37,833 bases of DNA from Verrucomicrobiota bacterium. GTDB lineage: Bacteria; Verrucomicrobiota; Verrucomicrobiia; Limisphaerales; UBA9464. The stretch's first letter is position 1, and every line of letters starts with the position of its first letter. Of the stretch, positions 16,431 through 28,019 are shown in pieces. Location: NCBI GenBank assembly GCA_947471985.1, contig CANIZL010000066.1:1-37833 (forward strand). The letters are read 5' to 3'. The notes below the pieces were generated by a model. The model was not told the DNA's origin. It saw only the letters and a program-made list of their open reading frames with translations, and searched no databases. The position numbers were made by a program, and so were the translations under genes.

Positions 16431-18428
16431 TCAGGCCATCTGCATCCGGCCCGACGCCGGCTGCGTCGCACGAGCCGGCAGGGCCAGCTTCGCCTGCACG
16501 TCCGCCACCAGGCGGGCCACTGTCAGCCCGTGCTTCTGGCGCAGATAATCCACGGAAGAGGCATGCTCCACGAACTGATCGGGCCACGCCAGACGCACCA
16601 TGGGCACCTGGATGCCGGCGTCGCTCAAGGTTTCGAGCACGGCGCTGCCGTAGCCGCCCATGCCCACGTGGTCTTCCAGCGTGGCCACGAGGTCCGCCGC
16701 CCCGCCAAAGAACGTGTGCGTCGCCACATCCAACGGCTTGAAGAAGCGGGGATTGATCACCGCTACATCCAGACCGGCCTCGGTCAGAATCACCGCCGCC
16801 TGGCGGGCCAGCGTCAGCATCGGTCCCAGACCAAACAAGGCGACCTTGCGGCCACCGTTCCCGGAAAAGTTCTGCACCACCTGCGCCCGGCCCATCTCCA
16901 CCGTCGACGGCTGGTCCTTGACCGGCACACCTTCGGCCGGTCCGCGCGGATACCGGATCGCCACCGGATGGGTCTGCAGGGTCGCCGTAAACATCATATC
17001 CTGCAGCTCGTCCTCATTGCTCGGCGCCATGCCGATCAGGTTGGGCAGACACCGCAGGTACGCGATATCAAACAAGCCGTGGTGGGTGGGTCCGTCATTG
17101 GCGGAGAGACCCGCGCGGTCCATGCAGAAAATGACCGGCAGATCCTGCAAACAAACGTCGTGATGAATGCAATCATACGCCCGCTGCAGGAAGGTGCTGT
17201 AAATGGCCACCACCGGATGGAAGCCCATCGTCGCCATGCCGGCGGCAAAAATCACGCCATGTTCCTCGGCGATGCCGACGTCGTAGTATTGTCCGGGCAG
17301 GGCCTGATCGAGCAGCTTGAGGCTCGTGCCCGAGGGCATGGCCGCCGTGATGCCCACGACGGACTTATCCTTCGTCGCCAGCTTCACCATCGTCCGGCCA
17401 AAAACATCCTGCCACATCGGCGCCGTTCCCGGCTTCACCACGGGCGTCTCGCCGGTGTCGGCGTTATAAGCACCCAGTCCGTGGAATTTCTCGGGGTGCT
17501 GGAGCGCGGCGCCGAAGCCCTTGCCCTTCTGCGTCAGCACATGGATCACCACGGGTTCCGTGCAGGTCTTGGCAAATTCCAGCGTGCTGACGAGCAGCGG
17601 GATGTTGTGGCCATCGATCGGCCCCAAATACCGGAGACCAAATTCCTCGAACAACATCGGGGTCCCGTGACCGCCCCGCCCATCGGCATCCAACGCCGAA
17701 GGGGTGTGCTCCAGCGCGACCGAACTGGCGATGCCCTTGATGGCTTCCTCGGCCTTGTGTCCCAGCATCGAGACCAGTTCACCCTTCGGGAGCTTGCGCA
17801 GCCAGGTGCCGAAATCGCGGGCCAGCCGGTTGTACCGCGGACTGGCGGTCAGCTTGCCCAGATAACCGGCGATGGCGCCGACGTTCTTGGCAATGGACCA
17901 CTCATTGTCATTGAGCACTCCGATGAAGCGCTTGGTGGTGCTCGCGATGTTGTTCAGGGCTTCAAACGAAATGCCGTTGGTCAGGGCCGCGTCCCCGAAC
18001 ACGCAGACCACGTGTTCCGAACCCTGGCGCTGATCGCGTGCCGCACACATGCCCAACGCGGCGGACAACGCCGTGCCCGCGTGGCCGGCGCCAAACGAAT
18101 CGTGCGGACTCTCGGTGCGCAGCGCGAAGCCGTTCAGACCGTCGGTCGTGCGGATCGTCCGAAACCGGCTCTTCCGGCCCGTCAGCAACTTGTGCACGTA
18201 CACCTGATGACTGACGTCCCAGACGAACTTGTCCTTGGGCGTCTCAAAAACCCGGTGCAGGGCGATGGTCAATTCCACCACACCCAGATTCGGCCCCAGA
18301 TGGCCGCCGTTCTTGGCCAGACCTTCGATGAGCTCGGTGCGGATGTCCGCCGCCAGGTGCGTGAGTTGCTCGGGCGTCAGTTTCTTTACGTGGGACGGAT
18401 GATCAACCATGTCGAGGTATCGGCTCAT
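16431..18428 (-). CDS. dxs: 1-deoxy-D-xylulose-5-phosphate synthase
   Basis: Thiamine-diphosphate enzyme of 665 residues that joins pyruvate and glyceraldehyde 3-phosphate to give DXP, the first step of the MEP isoprenoid pathway and a precursor for thiamine and pyridoxal. Motifs: GGHLGPNLGVVELTIALHRV near the N-terminus, the ThDP/Mg site GDAALTNGISFEALNN with LNDNEWSI, the transketolase glutamate in GIAEEHGVIFAAGMA, and GGYGSAVLE near the C-terminus. Length is slightly above the usual 620-640. ATG at 18428 gives SRYLDMVDHP, the standard start. No Shine-Dalgarno is seen (ACCCCACCTTTACACCT precedes it). xseB ends 60 bases upstream on the same strand, so they are probably co-transcribed; ispA, often between them, is absent. 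Confidence 0.96.
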   Translation of the reverse strand: MSRYLDMVDHPSHVKKLTPEQLTHLAADIRTELIEGLAKNGGHLGPNLGVVELTIALHRVFETPKDKFVWDVSHQVYVHKLLTGRKSRFRTIRTTDGLNGFALRTESPHDSFGAGHAGTALSAALGMCAARDQRQGSEHVVCVFGDAALTNGISFEALNNIASTTKRFIGVLNDNEWSIAKNVGAIAGYLGKLTASPRYNRLARDFGTWLRKLPKGELVSMLGHKAEEAIKGIASSVALEHTPSALDADGRGGHGTPMLFEEFGLRYLGPIDGHNIPLLVSTLEFAKTCTEPVVIHVLTQKGKGFGAALQHPEKFHGLGAYNADTGETPVVKPGTAPMWQDVFGRTMVKLATKDKSVVGITAAMPSGTSLKLLDQALPGQYYDVGIAEEHGVIFAAGMATMGFHPVVAIYSTFLQRAYDCIHHDVCLQDLPVIFCMDRAGLSANDGPTHHGLFDIAYLRCLPNLIGMAPSNEDELQDMMFTATLQTHPVAIRYPRGPAEGVPVKDQPSTVEMGRAQVVQNFSGNGGRKVALFGLGPMLTLARQAAVILTEAGLDVAVINPRFFKPLDVATHTFFGGAADLVATLEDHVGMGGYGSAVLETLSDAGIQVPMVRLAWPDQFVEHASSVDYLRQKHGLTVARLVADVQAKLALPARATQPASGRMQMA

Positions 18429-18488
18429 AGGTGTAAAGGTGGGGTAAAAAAAGAAAACATGTCCGCGAGTCGGTTCCGCGCGGGAATT

Positions 18489-18890
18489 TTATTCCGCATC
18501 AGCCACGCCCAACGGCTGGGCCACCAGCTCGCCGGCAGGCGATTGTTCGAGTTGGGTGATTTTGAGCTCCGCGGCCGACAATTGCTCCTGGCAATGACGC
18601 GCCAGCCGGGTGCCTTCCTCGAAACGGGTCAGCAGGTCGTCCAAAGGCAGATCGTCCCGCTCCATCGCTTCCACGACGGCGCCGAGACGTTTCAAGGCCT
18701 CCTCAAATGGCACCTGTGCGAGGCCATCCGCGGGGCCGGGGACAGATTTTCCAGCTTTGGACACTGCCCCAAATCTGGTGGAAACCGCTCCGGACCGCCA
18801 GCGGGAATTTGGTGGGGGCATCGGCGGCGCCTTCCGGGCATCTCCCCCCCTGCCCCGGTCCGTCTGAAAACTCGAGTCCACCGCGCTCAT
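18489..18890 (-). CDS. xseB: Exodeoxyribonuclease VII small subunit
   Basis: Small subunit of exonuclease VII, which degrades single-stranded DNA to oligonucleotides with the XseA large subunit. The conserved three-helix region is PFEEALKRLGAVVEAMERDD, LPLDDLLTRFEEGTRLARHC and QEQLSAAELKITQLE, in the C-terminal 75 residues. With the ATG at 18890 the protein is 133 residues, longer than the usual 70-90, because of a Pro/Arg-rich head of about 55 residues. A later start inside this head is possible, so the 5' end is uncertain. It lies just upstream of dxs; xseA is not in the window. The plus-strand oxidoreductase gene is divergent. Confidence 0.85.
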   Translation of the reverse strand: MSAVDSSFQTDRGRGGDARKAPPMPPPNSRWRSGAVSTRFGAVSKAGKSVPGPADGLAQVPFEEALKRLGAVVEAMERDDLPLDDLLTRFEEGTRLARHCQEQLSAAELKITQLEQSPAGELVAQPLGVADAE

Positions 18891-18963
18891 TCCCGTGGCC
18901 GCTCTGCCCGCGCGCCGCCGCATTCGCGCTTGCGACCCCCGAGGAATTGGCGGTTACTGGAAC

Positions 18964-19935
18964 ATGATTCTCAGAAATTGGCTCGGCGGCCTGGCCCTCA
19001 CCTGCCTGCTGCCCGCCTTCGCCGCGGATATCCGCATCGGGTTCATCGGGCTCGACACCTCGCATGCAACCGCGTTTGCCGATTTGCTGAACGATCCGGC
19101 AGCCAAGGATCACGTGTCGGGCGCCCGGGTGGTGGCGGCGGTCCCGGGGGGCAGTCCTGACATCGATTCCAGTTGGCAGCGAGTGCCCGATTACACCGGG
19201 ACGCTCGTCAAAAAGCACGACATCCATATCCACGGCACCATTGAAGCCATGCTCCGCGAAGTGGACGCCGTCATGCTCTTGAGCGTGGATGGCCGCCCCC
19301 ACCTGGCCCAGGCCCGGCCGGTCATCGCCGCGCACAAACCCCTGTTTCTCGACAAACCCATGGCGGGCTCGCTGAAGGAGGGCGCCGAAATTTTCCGTCT
19401 CGCGAAGGAAGCAGGCGTGCCGGTGTTTTCCTCCTCCTCCCTGCGTTACGGCCGAAAAACAGTAGCTGTCCATCAGGGTTCCCTCGGCACCGTCACCAAC
19501 GCAGTCACCGGCAGCCCGGCCCATCTCGAGCCCACCCACCCGGACCTCTTCTGGTACGGCATCCACGGCGTGGAGTCGTTGTTCACGGTCATGGGGCCCG
19601 GCTGTCAGTCGGTCCGCCGAAGCAAGACCGCCACCGGCGGCATCGAAGTCTCCGGCGTTTGGTCCGGTGGACGGAGCGGGACCTTCCGGGAAGACAAGGG
19701 CTATACCGGTGAGGCGCGCGGCGAAAAGGGCAGCTCGGAGGTCGGCGCCTACGACGGCTATGCCCCGCTGGTGGTGGAGGTCGTCAAGTTCTTCCAAACC
19801 GGCCAGCCCCCGGTCGCCGCCGAAGAAACCCTGGAAATCCTCGCGTTCATGGAGGCGGCGGACCTGAGCAAAAAGCGGGACGGCGCTTCCGTCACGCTGG
19901 ACGAAGTCCGGCGGGCCGCCGGATTGATCCGCTGA
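18964..19935 (+). CDS. Secreted Gfo/Idh/MocA-type oxidoreductase
   Basis: Protein of 323 residues. The ATG at 18964 is followed by a signal peptide (LRNWLGGLALTCLLPAFA), then directly by a Rossmann strand with IRIGFIGLDTSHATAF. The family's EKP motif is present as FLDKPMAGSL. These features place it in the NAD(P)-dependent Gfo/Idh/MocA oxidoreductases, many of which are exported in Verrucomicrobiota and Planctomycetota. The glycine-rich loop is atypical (GLDTSH in place of GxGxxG), and this subgroup may not be a normal dehydrogenase; the substrate is unknown. It is divergent from xseB; the longer ORF to 18895 would place 23 residues before the signal peptide. The small coiled-coil gene follows 80 bases later. 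Confidence 0.8.
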   Translation: MILRNWLGGLALTCLLPAFAADIRIGFIGLDTSHATAFADLLNDPAAKDHVSGARVVAAVPGGSPDIDSSWQRVPDYTGTLVKKHDIHIHGTIEAMLREVDAVMLLSVDGRPHLAQARPVIAAHKPLFLDKPMAGSLKEGAEIFRLAKEAGVPVFSSSSLRYGRKTVAVHQGSLGTVTNAVTGSPAHLEPTHPDLFWYGIHGVESLFTVMGPGCQSVRRSKTATGGIEVSGVWSGGRSGTFREDKGYTGEARGEKGSSEVGAYDGYAPLVVEVVKFFQTGQPPVAAEETLEILAFMEAADLSKKRDGASVTLDEVRRAAGLIR

Positions 19936-20015
19936 GCCAGGGCAGCGCGAGCCCGGCCAAATTCCGCGGCGAGGTTTTGTGTTCCCGATCCGTCCGCAGC
20001 CGCTACGGTCCGGGC

Positions 20016-20291
20016 ATGAAATCTGCCTACGAACTGGCCATGGAGCGCCTGAGCAAGAGCGCCCCCGCGAAATCACTGACTGCCCAGCAGAAGGCCGAAC
20101 TCGGCGAATTGGAATCCTTGTACAAATCCCGTCAGGCCCAACTGGATCTGCGCACGCAGGACGAATTGGCCGCCGCCCAGGCGGCCGAGGACGGCGATCG
20201 GGTGCACTTGATCCGCTCCCATTTCCTAAAGGAGAAGGCGCAACTGGAGGCCGAGCTCGAAGCCAAGAAGGATCGGGTTCGCAATCAGTGA
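20016..20291 (+). CDS. Small charged coiled-coil protein, unknown function
   Basis: Protein of 91 residues starting [17 protein letters not shown], almost wholly helical by composition, with Glu/Lys/Arg/Ala-rich heptads ([35 protein letters not shown]). No signal peptide, cysteines or membrane segment. I believe similar small proteins are common in Verrucomicrobiota, but this is from memory and the function is unknown. The ATG at 20016 is preferred over the upstream GTG-type start at 19977 because the extra residues (SRSVRSRYGPG) do not fit the repeat pattern. It stands between the oxidoreductase and pseudopilin-like genes on the same strand. Confidence 0.7.
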   Translation: MKSAYELAMERLSKSAPAKSLTAQQKAELGELESLYKSRQAQLDLRTQDELAAAQAAEDGDRVHLIRSHFLKEKAQLEAELEAKKDRVRNQ

Positions 20292-20400
20292 CACCGGGCG
20301 CAGCGCGAGGGTTGGGAGGATCTCCGGCCATAACGGAGTTGCCACGTCGGATGAAACGAGCCTACTTGAACAGCGGCTGCTGTCGGTTGGTACCCCCTTT

Positions 20401-21264
20401 ATGAAATCGGAAACTGAATTCTGTAATGGTCACCGGGACCGCATCCTCACGGCCCGACGCTCCGGCTTCACCCTGATCGAACTGCTCGTGGTGATCGCCA
20501 TCATCGCCATCCTGGCCGGCATGCTGTTGCCCGCACTGGCGAAGTCGAAGACCAAGGCCCAGGGCATCTTCTGCATGAACAACCACCGGCAGCTCCTGCT
20601 GGGTTGGCTCATGTACGCCGGCGACAATCAGGAACGCATTCCCTACGCCTACGCGGCCGAGAAGGATCCCAACACGTCCGACGGGGCTTGGGTTCAGGGC
20701 ATCCTGGATCTGAATTCCCCCACGTCGCCGGACAATTGGAACACCAAGAATCTTGAACAGAGCGTTCTCTGGTCGTACACCGGCAAAACCAAGGCGGTCT
20801 GGAAATGCCCCGCGGATCGCAGCACCGGGATCAACACGCAAAAGCAGGCCGTTCCGCGCGTCCGCAGCATGTCCATGAGCATTTGGACTGGCGGCAACGA
20901 GGGCACCGACGGCGGCTGGGGTCCCGCCTGGAAAGTCTACAACAAGACTACGGACATGAATGATCCCGGGGCTTCCAACACCTACGTCCTGCTGGACGAA
21001 CGCGAGGACAGTATCAATGACGGCTTTTTCGTGGTCGGCATGGATGGGTATCCGGACAATGCGCAGACGAAGATGGTGGATTTCCCGGCCAGCTACCACA
21101 ACCGCGCCGGCGGCTTCTCCTTTGCCGACGGCCACGCGGAAATCAGAAAATGGGTCGATGCGCGGACGACGCCCCCGATCTCCAAGAACCTGGCACTGAA
21201 TCAATCCCAACCCCGGAATCCCGACATCGTCTGGATGCAGGAACACTCGACCCGCAAAAAGTAA
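20401..21264 (+). CDS. Prepilin-like secreted protein with N-terminal methylation motif
   Basis: Protein of 287 residues with a class III signal: after a basic leader, [18 protein letters not shown], cleaved between G22 and F23 with Glu at +5, followed by the hydrophobic helix typical of type IV pilins and type II pseudopilins. The mature part has the family features [19 protein letters not shown] and the C-terminal [15 protein letters not shown], an H-x9-DG box. Such proteins occur in large numbers in Verrucomicrobiota and Planctomycetota genomes; individual roles are mostly unknown. A prepilin peptidase and the secretion or pilus machinery must be elsewhere. No Shine-Dalgarno is seen ahead of the ATG (GGTTGGTACCCCCTTT). 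The secreted protein at 21351 follows. Confidence 0.9.
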   Translation: MKSETEFCNGHRDRILTARRSGFTLIELLVVIAIIAILAGMLLPALAKSKTKAQGIFCMNNHRQLLLGWLMYAGDNQERIPYAYAAEKDPNTSDGAWVQGILDLNSPTSPDNWNTKNLEQSVLWSYTGKTKAVWKCPADRSTGINTQKQAVPRVRSMSMSIWTGGNEGTDGGWGPAWKVYNKTTDMNDPGASNTYVLLDEREDSINDGFFVVGMDGYPDNAQTKMVDFPASYHNRAGGFSFADGHAEIRKWVDARTTPPISKNLALNQSQPRNPDIVWMQEHSTRKK

Positions 21265-21350
21265 TTTCCGCCGCCCCACTCCGAACACCCGGCGGCTCCG
21301 CGCCCCCGGGTATTCGCACCGGCAGAGGGAACCCATCCGCTATTTCTGGC

Positions 21351-21869
21351 ATGAATATTCGCATCTTGGCCGGCCTCTCCGGCCTGACCGGGCTTCTGGC
21401 CCTGACCGCCCCGGCCGCTTGGGGACAAGGCACCCTGAGCTGCAGCAACGTGCGCTTGCAAAACGCCCTCATCACCGATTGCACCGGGAGTCCCGTGGGC
21501 GGCCCCACATACGGGATGGAAATCCGGGTCAACAATCCCCAGACCCAGACCTTCGACAGCGGACTCCTGCAGGTCACGCCCACCACCAATCAACCGCTCA
21601 AGCGCATCATCGTCCTGAGCGGGAAAAACGTGGGGCGCTTTTCCGTCGGCACCCTGATGGTGCCTTTTGTTCCGCCGGGAACGGAAGCGACCGTGGAATT
21701 GCGGGCCTGGGATAAGAACACCGGCGCCACCTTTGACGCGGCCAAAGTCCGGGGTGCTTCGGTGATCAAGGTGCGGCTGGGCGGTGCAGGTCAACCGCCC
21801 TCCATGCCCGGCACCATGACGCAATTCACCGGCATCAAGTTGTGCCCGGTGGACGCCCCGGCGAAATAA
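21351..21869 (+). CDS. Small secreted protein, unknown function
   Basis: Protein of 172 residues. A clear signal peptide runs through NIRILAGLSGLTGLLALTAP with likely cleavage after AWG. The mature part is probably a beta-sandwich: short strands separated by Gly/Thr/Pro turns, for example PVGGPTYGMEIRVNN, KRIIVLSGKN and TEATVELRAWD. Four cysteines remain (two near the start, LSC and TDC, one in KLC, and none paired obviously). I do not recognise a family; secreted proteins of this sort are frequent in Verrucomicrobiota. The earlier in-frame start at 21150 lies within the pseudopilin gene and is rejected. It converges with hscB at 21917. Confidence 0.7.
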   Translation: MNIRILAGLSGLTGLLALTAPAAWGQGTLSCSNVRLQNALITDCTGSPVGGPTYGMEIRVNNPQTQTFDSGLLQVTPTTNQPLKRIIVLSGKNVGRFSVGTLMVPFVPPGTEATVELRAWDKNTGATFDAAKVRGASVIKVRLGGAGQPPSMPGTMTQFTGIKLCPVDAPAK

Positions 21870-21882
21870 GCCCGACCGCCGC

Positions 21883-21903
21883 AGCCCGCCCATCCAGCGG
21901 GCT
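21883..21903. terminator. Possible hairpin between convergent genes
   Basis: Inverted repeat AGCCCGC (21883-21889) / GCGGGCT (21897-21903) with a seven-base loop, placed between the plus-strand secreted protein and minus-strand hscB. There is no U-run on the expected side, so it is only a weak terminator candidate. Confidence 0.3.
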
Positions 21904-21916
21904 TAAAAATCGGCTT

Positions 21917-22537
21917 TCAAACGGCCAGCTGCACCATCCGCTCCTGGATTTGTTCGGTCCAGCGGGCGACGTAGCTGAGCGTCCGATAAATCTGTTCCAA
22001 ACGCTCCAGCGGCAACGCCTCGCGGCGGGCGGGGTTGCCCACGGCGGGAGCCGCGTCCCACACCGCATTCATCGCCGTCAGCTCCGTGGCCAGGGCGTCG
22101 CGTCGGGCATTCACCTGCTGTTGCAGACCCAGCAGCGCGTCCGTCCAAACCAGGCCCGCCTGAAAGGCCTTCAATTTCAACATGGGCGAGGTCGTGGCTG
22201 TCCGTCCGGCAAGATACGCGTCACAGTCCCGGCATTTCTCGCCCACTTCGACAAACAAATCCATCGTCCCCGGCGGAATCCGTTGGATGTCCCGGGGCGG
22301 TCCACCTGCCTCCAATTCGTAAAGATGCAGGAGCCGGTCCTTGGTCTCCTTGAGCTGCTGATACGCCGCATTCAGTTCCGCGTACCGCGTCGTCGCCTCC
22401 GCCTTTTCGGCTTCGCCCGCGCCGTGGACTCGATCCGGATGGACCTGTGCCGATTGCGTCAGAAAACGGGTCTTCAACGCCTCGACGTCCAACGACGGAC
22501 GACGGGGTTCGGAAAACAGAGCAAAAGCGTCCAACAC
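21917..22537 (-). CDS. hscB: Fe-S assembly co-chaperone HscB-like J-protein
   Basis: Protein of 206 residues with an N-terminal J-domain, including HPD at residues 33-35 within QVHPDRVHG, and a C-terminal helical domain (LLHLYELEAGG, DLFVEVGEKCRD) of the HscB type. HscB delivers the IscU scaffold to the Hsp70 HscA and stimulates its ATPase during iron-sulfur cluster transfer. The start is a GTG at 22537 (GTG TTG GAC). It lies 53 bases downstream of iscA on the same strand, which supports a shared iron-sulfur role. HscA, IscU and IscS are not in the window. A generic DnaJ-domain protein is the alternative, but the length and neighbour favour HscB. Confidence 0.82.
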   Translation of the reverse strand: MLDAFALFSEPRRPSLDVEALKTRFLTQSAQVHPDRVHGAGEAEKAEATTRYAELNAAYQQLKETKDRLLHLYELEAGGPPRDIQRIPPGTMDLFVEVGEKCRDCDAYLAGRTATTSPMLKLKAFQAGLVWTDALLGLQQQVNARRDALATELTAMNAVWDAAPAVGNPARREALPLERLEQIYRTLSYVARWTEQIQERMVQLAV

Positions 22538-22590
22538 GGAAGGAGCGGGCTACGGAAGAAACCGACCGACGGAACGACGGGAAACCGCGC

Positions 22591-22980
22591 TCAGGCGCTG
22601 AAGCTCTCGCCGCACGAGCAGCTCGTGGCGGCATTGGGATTCTTGACCTTGAATCCCCCCTCCGTCAGGGCCTCGACGTAATCCAGTTCGGACCCCGTGA
22701 CATACAGGGCGCTCTTCGGATCCACCACCACGCGGACGCCGGCGCTCTCCACCAGGATATCCCGGTTCGCCGGGGCATCCTGCAGGTCCATTTTGTACTG
22801 GAGCCCCGAGCACCCACCGCCGACCACGGCCACCCGCAGCACGCCCGTGGCGCGCCCCTGGCGGGTCAGCAAGCCGCTGACCTTCTTGCCGGCGGATTCA
22901 GTCAGCTTGATCAAGCGCTCATCGCCCGTGCGAAACGCCGGTTGTGCGGCCACCGCTCCACCAATCTTGCCAAAAATCAT
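22591..22980 (-). CDS. iscA: IscA/HesB-type iron-sulfur carrier
   Basis: A-type iron-sulfur carrier of 129 residues. The three ligand cysteines are present: C57 in GGGCSGLQYKM and C121/C123 in CSCGESF at the C-terminus. The core has SGVRV-like VDPKSALYVTGSELDYV, typical of the family. It carries 2Fe-2S or 4Fe-4S clusters to apoproteins. The N-terminal extension of about 22 residues (IFGKIGGAVAAQP) is longer than in E. coli IscA. ATG at 22980. First gene of a two-gene unit with hscB; divergent from dnaE. It could be named erpA or sufA; the sequence alone does not decide between them. Confidence 0.92.
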   Translation of the reverse strand: MIFGKIGGAVAAQPAFRTGDERLIKLTESAGKKVSGLLTRQGRATGVLRVAVVGGGCSGLQYKMDLQDAPANRDILVESAGVRVVVDPKSALYVTGSELDYVEALTEGGFKVKNPNAATSCSCGESFSA

Positions 22981-23127
22981 GCCGACAGACTAGGCGCACC
23001 CCCGCCCTTCGCCAGCGGGAGCTTGCAGGAAAACCTGAAGCCACCGCCCCCTCCGTCCAACCGCTTATCGCTTTTGGTGAACAACCCGGCTTGGTCCGCC
23101 GCCGGGATCGCTTCATGGTAGGGTCCG

Positions 23128-26871
<3,744 letters not shown>

Positions 26872-26887
26872 CGGCCCAAAAATTCCG

Positions 26888-26975
26888 CACGCGGAGACGC
26901 GGAGAGCGGGGAGAAAACAGGACGATTCAGTTCCAAAAGTCCACCCTCCTCTCCGCGCCCCCGCGCCTCCGCGTG
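26888..26975. repeat. Large GC-rich inverted repeat between dnaE and thrB
   Basis: CACGCGGAGACGCGG (from 26888) is the imperfect reverse complement of CGCGCCTCCGCGTG (to 26975), with about 38 bases between the arms. The right arm reads CTCCGCGCCCCCGCGCC on the plus strand. Words of this sort (ACGCGGAGGCGCGG) are, as far as I recall, frequent intergenic repeats in GC-rich environmental bacteria. It may act as a dnaE terminator or be a REP-like element; no U-run is present. Confidence 0.6.
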
Positions 26976-27046
26976 ACCCATCCCCCCACAAAAACAGCCG
27001 CCGATTTCCGCTTTTGTCCGGCGTGAGTCCCGCCAATCTCCGCGGC

Positions 27047-27961
27047 ATGACTGCCACGGTACGTGTGCCCGCCACCACGGCGAATCTGGGACCCGGCTTC
27101 GATTGCCTCGGGTTGGCCCTGAAACTCTACAATCGCGTCCGCGTGACGCGCACCACCGCCGCGGGCGTGGTCATCACGTCCCCGCTGCCCGAAGCCGCCC
27201 GGGCCGGCGCGACCGCCCTGTTGTCGGACGCCGCCGCCGCCTTCTTCCAACGCGCCAAGAAAACGCCGTTCGGCTTCGAGATTTCCATCACCGGCGACGT
27301 CCCCCTCGCCCGCGGCCTCGGCTCCAGCGTCACGGTTCGCCTGGGCTGTGTCGCCGCCTTGAACGCTCTGCTGGGTGAGCCCTTGGATCGTGCAGCGCTG
27401 TTGGAAGTCGTCACCCAATTGGAGGGACATCCCGACAACGGCGCTCCCGCAGTTTACGGGGGCTTCACCGCGGCGGGCATGGTTGGTCAGGAAGTCCGGG
27501 TGCAACGTTTCCCCGTCTCCCCGCGAGCGCGTTTTGTCACACTGATTCCGTCTTTCGAAGTGCCCACGCCCGAGGCCCGCAAACTGGTCCCGCAGCAGTT
27601 TTCCAAGGCCGACACCGTCCACAGTCTGGGCCGCAGTGCCTTAATCACGGGTGCCTTTGCCAGCGGCGATTTGGAGCAACTGCGCGGGTTGTTCGATGAC
27701 CGATTGCACCAGCCGTACCGGGCCCAATTGATTCCCCAATTGAACGCAGTCATCGCCGCCGGGGAATCGGCCGGAGCCGTGGGCGGATGGCTGAGTGGCA
27801 GTGGATCGACGATCATCTGCCTCGTCACCAAGGGGCCAAGCGTCGCGAAGAAGGTCGCCAGCGCCATGCTGCGGGCCTTGCCGGGATCCGAAGTGCATCT
27901 ACTGGCCGCCGACGCCCGCGGCCACGCTGTGGAAAAGCTCGACCGCAAAAAGCGGCGCTGA
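27047..27961 (+). CDS. thrB: Homoserine kinase
   Basis: GHMP-family kinase of 304 residues that phosphorylates homoserine with ATP to O-phosphohomoserine, the precursor of threonine. Motifs: VPATTANLGPGFDCLGLAL at the N-terminus (family motif 1), the phosphate-binding GDVPLARGLGSSV near residues 85-97, and the C-terminal GGWLSGSGSTI (motif 3). GHPDNGAPAVYGGF is the conserved segment of homoserine kinases. Length matches the family. The ATG at 27047 is chosen; the ORF extends upstream to 26753 but that part lies inside dnaE. thrA and thrC are not nearby. It converges with the lipoprotein gene at 28020. Confidence 0.93.
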   Translation: MTATVRVPATTANLGPGFDCLGLALKLYNRVRVTRTTAAGVVITSPLPEAARAGATALLSDAAAAFFQRAKKTPFGFEISITGDVPLARGLGSSVTVRLGCVAALNALLGEPLDRAALLEVVTQLEGHPDNGAPAVYGGFTAAGMVGQEVRVQRFPVSPRARFVTLIPSFEVPTPEARKLVPQQFSKADTVHSLGRSALITGAFASGDLEQLRGLFDDRLHQPYRAQLIPQLNAVIAAGESAGAVGGWLSGSGSTIICLVTKGPSVAKKVASAMLRALPGSEVHLLAADARGHAVEKLDRKKRR

Positions 27962-27986
27962 ACCGGGCTCAACGGGTCACCCCGTC

Positions 27987-28007
27987 CCGGCGGTCCATCG
28001 CCGCCGG
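27987..28007. terminator. Possible hairpin between convergent thrB and lipoprotein gene
   Basis: CCGGCGG (27987-27993) / CCGCCGG (28001-28007) with a seven-base loop lies between the convergent genes ending at 27961 and 28020. No U-run follows, so this is a weak candidate. Confidence 0.3.
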
Positions 28008-28019
28008 ATCAACGAGCGC

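Noticed and set aside
16164-19160. 998-codon open frame on the plus strand
   Set aside because: It lies opposite dxs and xseB, whose products are clearly recognisable; long antisense frames are common in GC-rich genes. Its composition (His/Arg/Gln-rich) is that of a shadow.
18703-20331. 542-codon open frame on the minus strand
   Set aside because: Covers three recognisable genes (xseB in another frame, the oxidoreductase and the coiled-coil gene); no domain visible.
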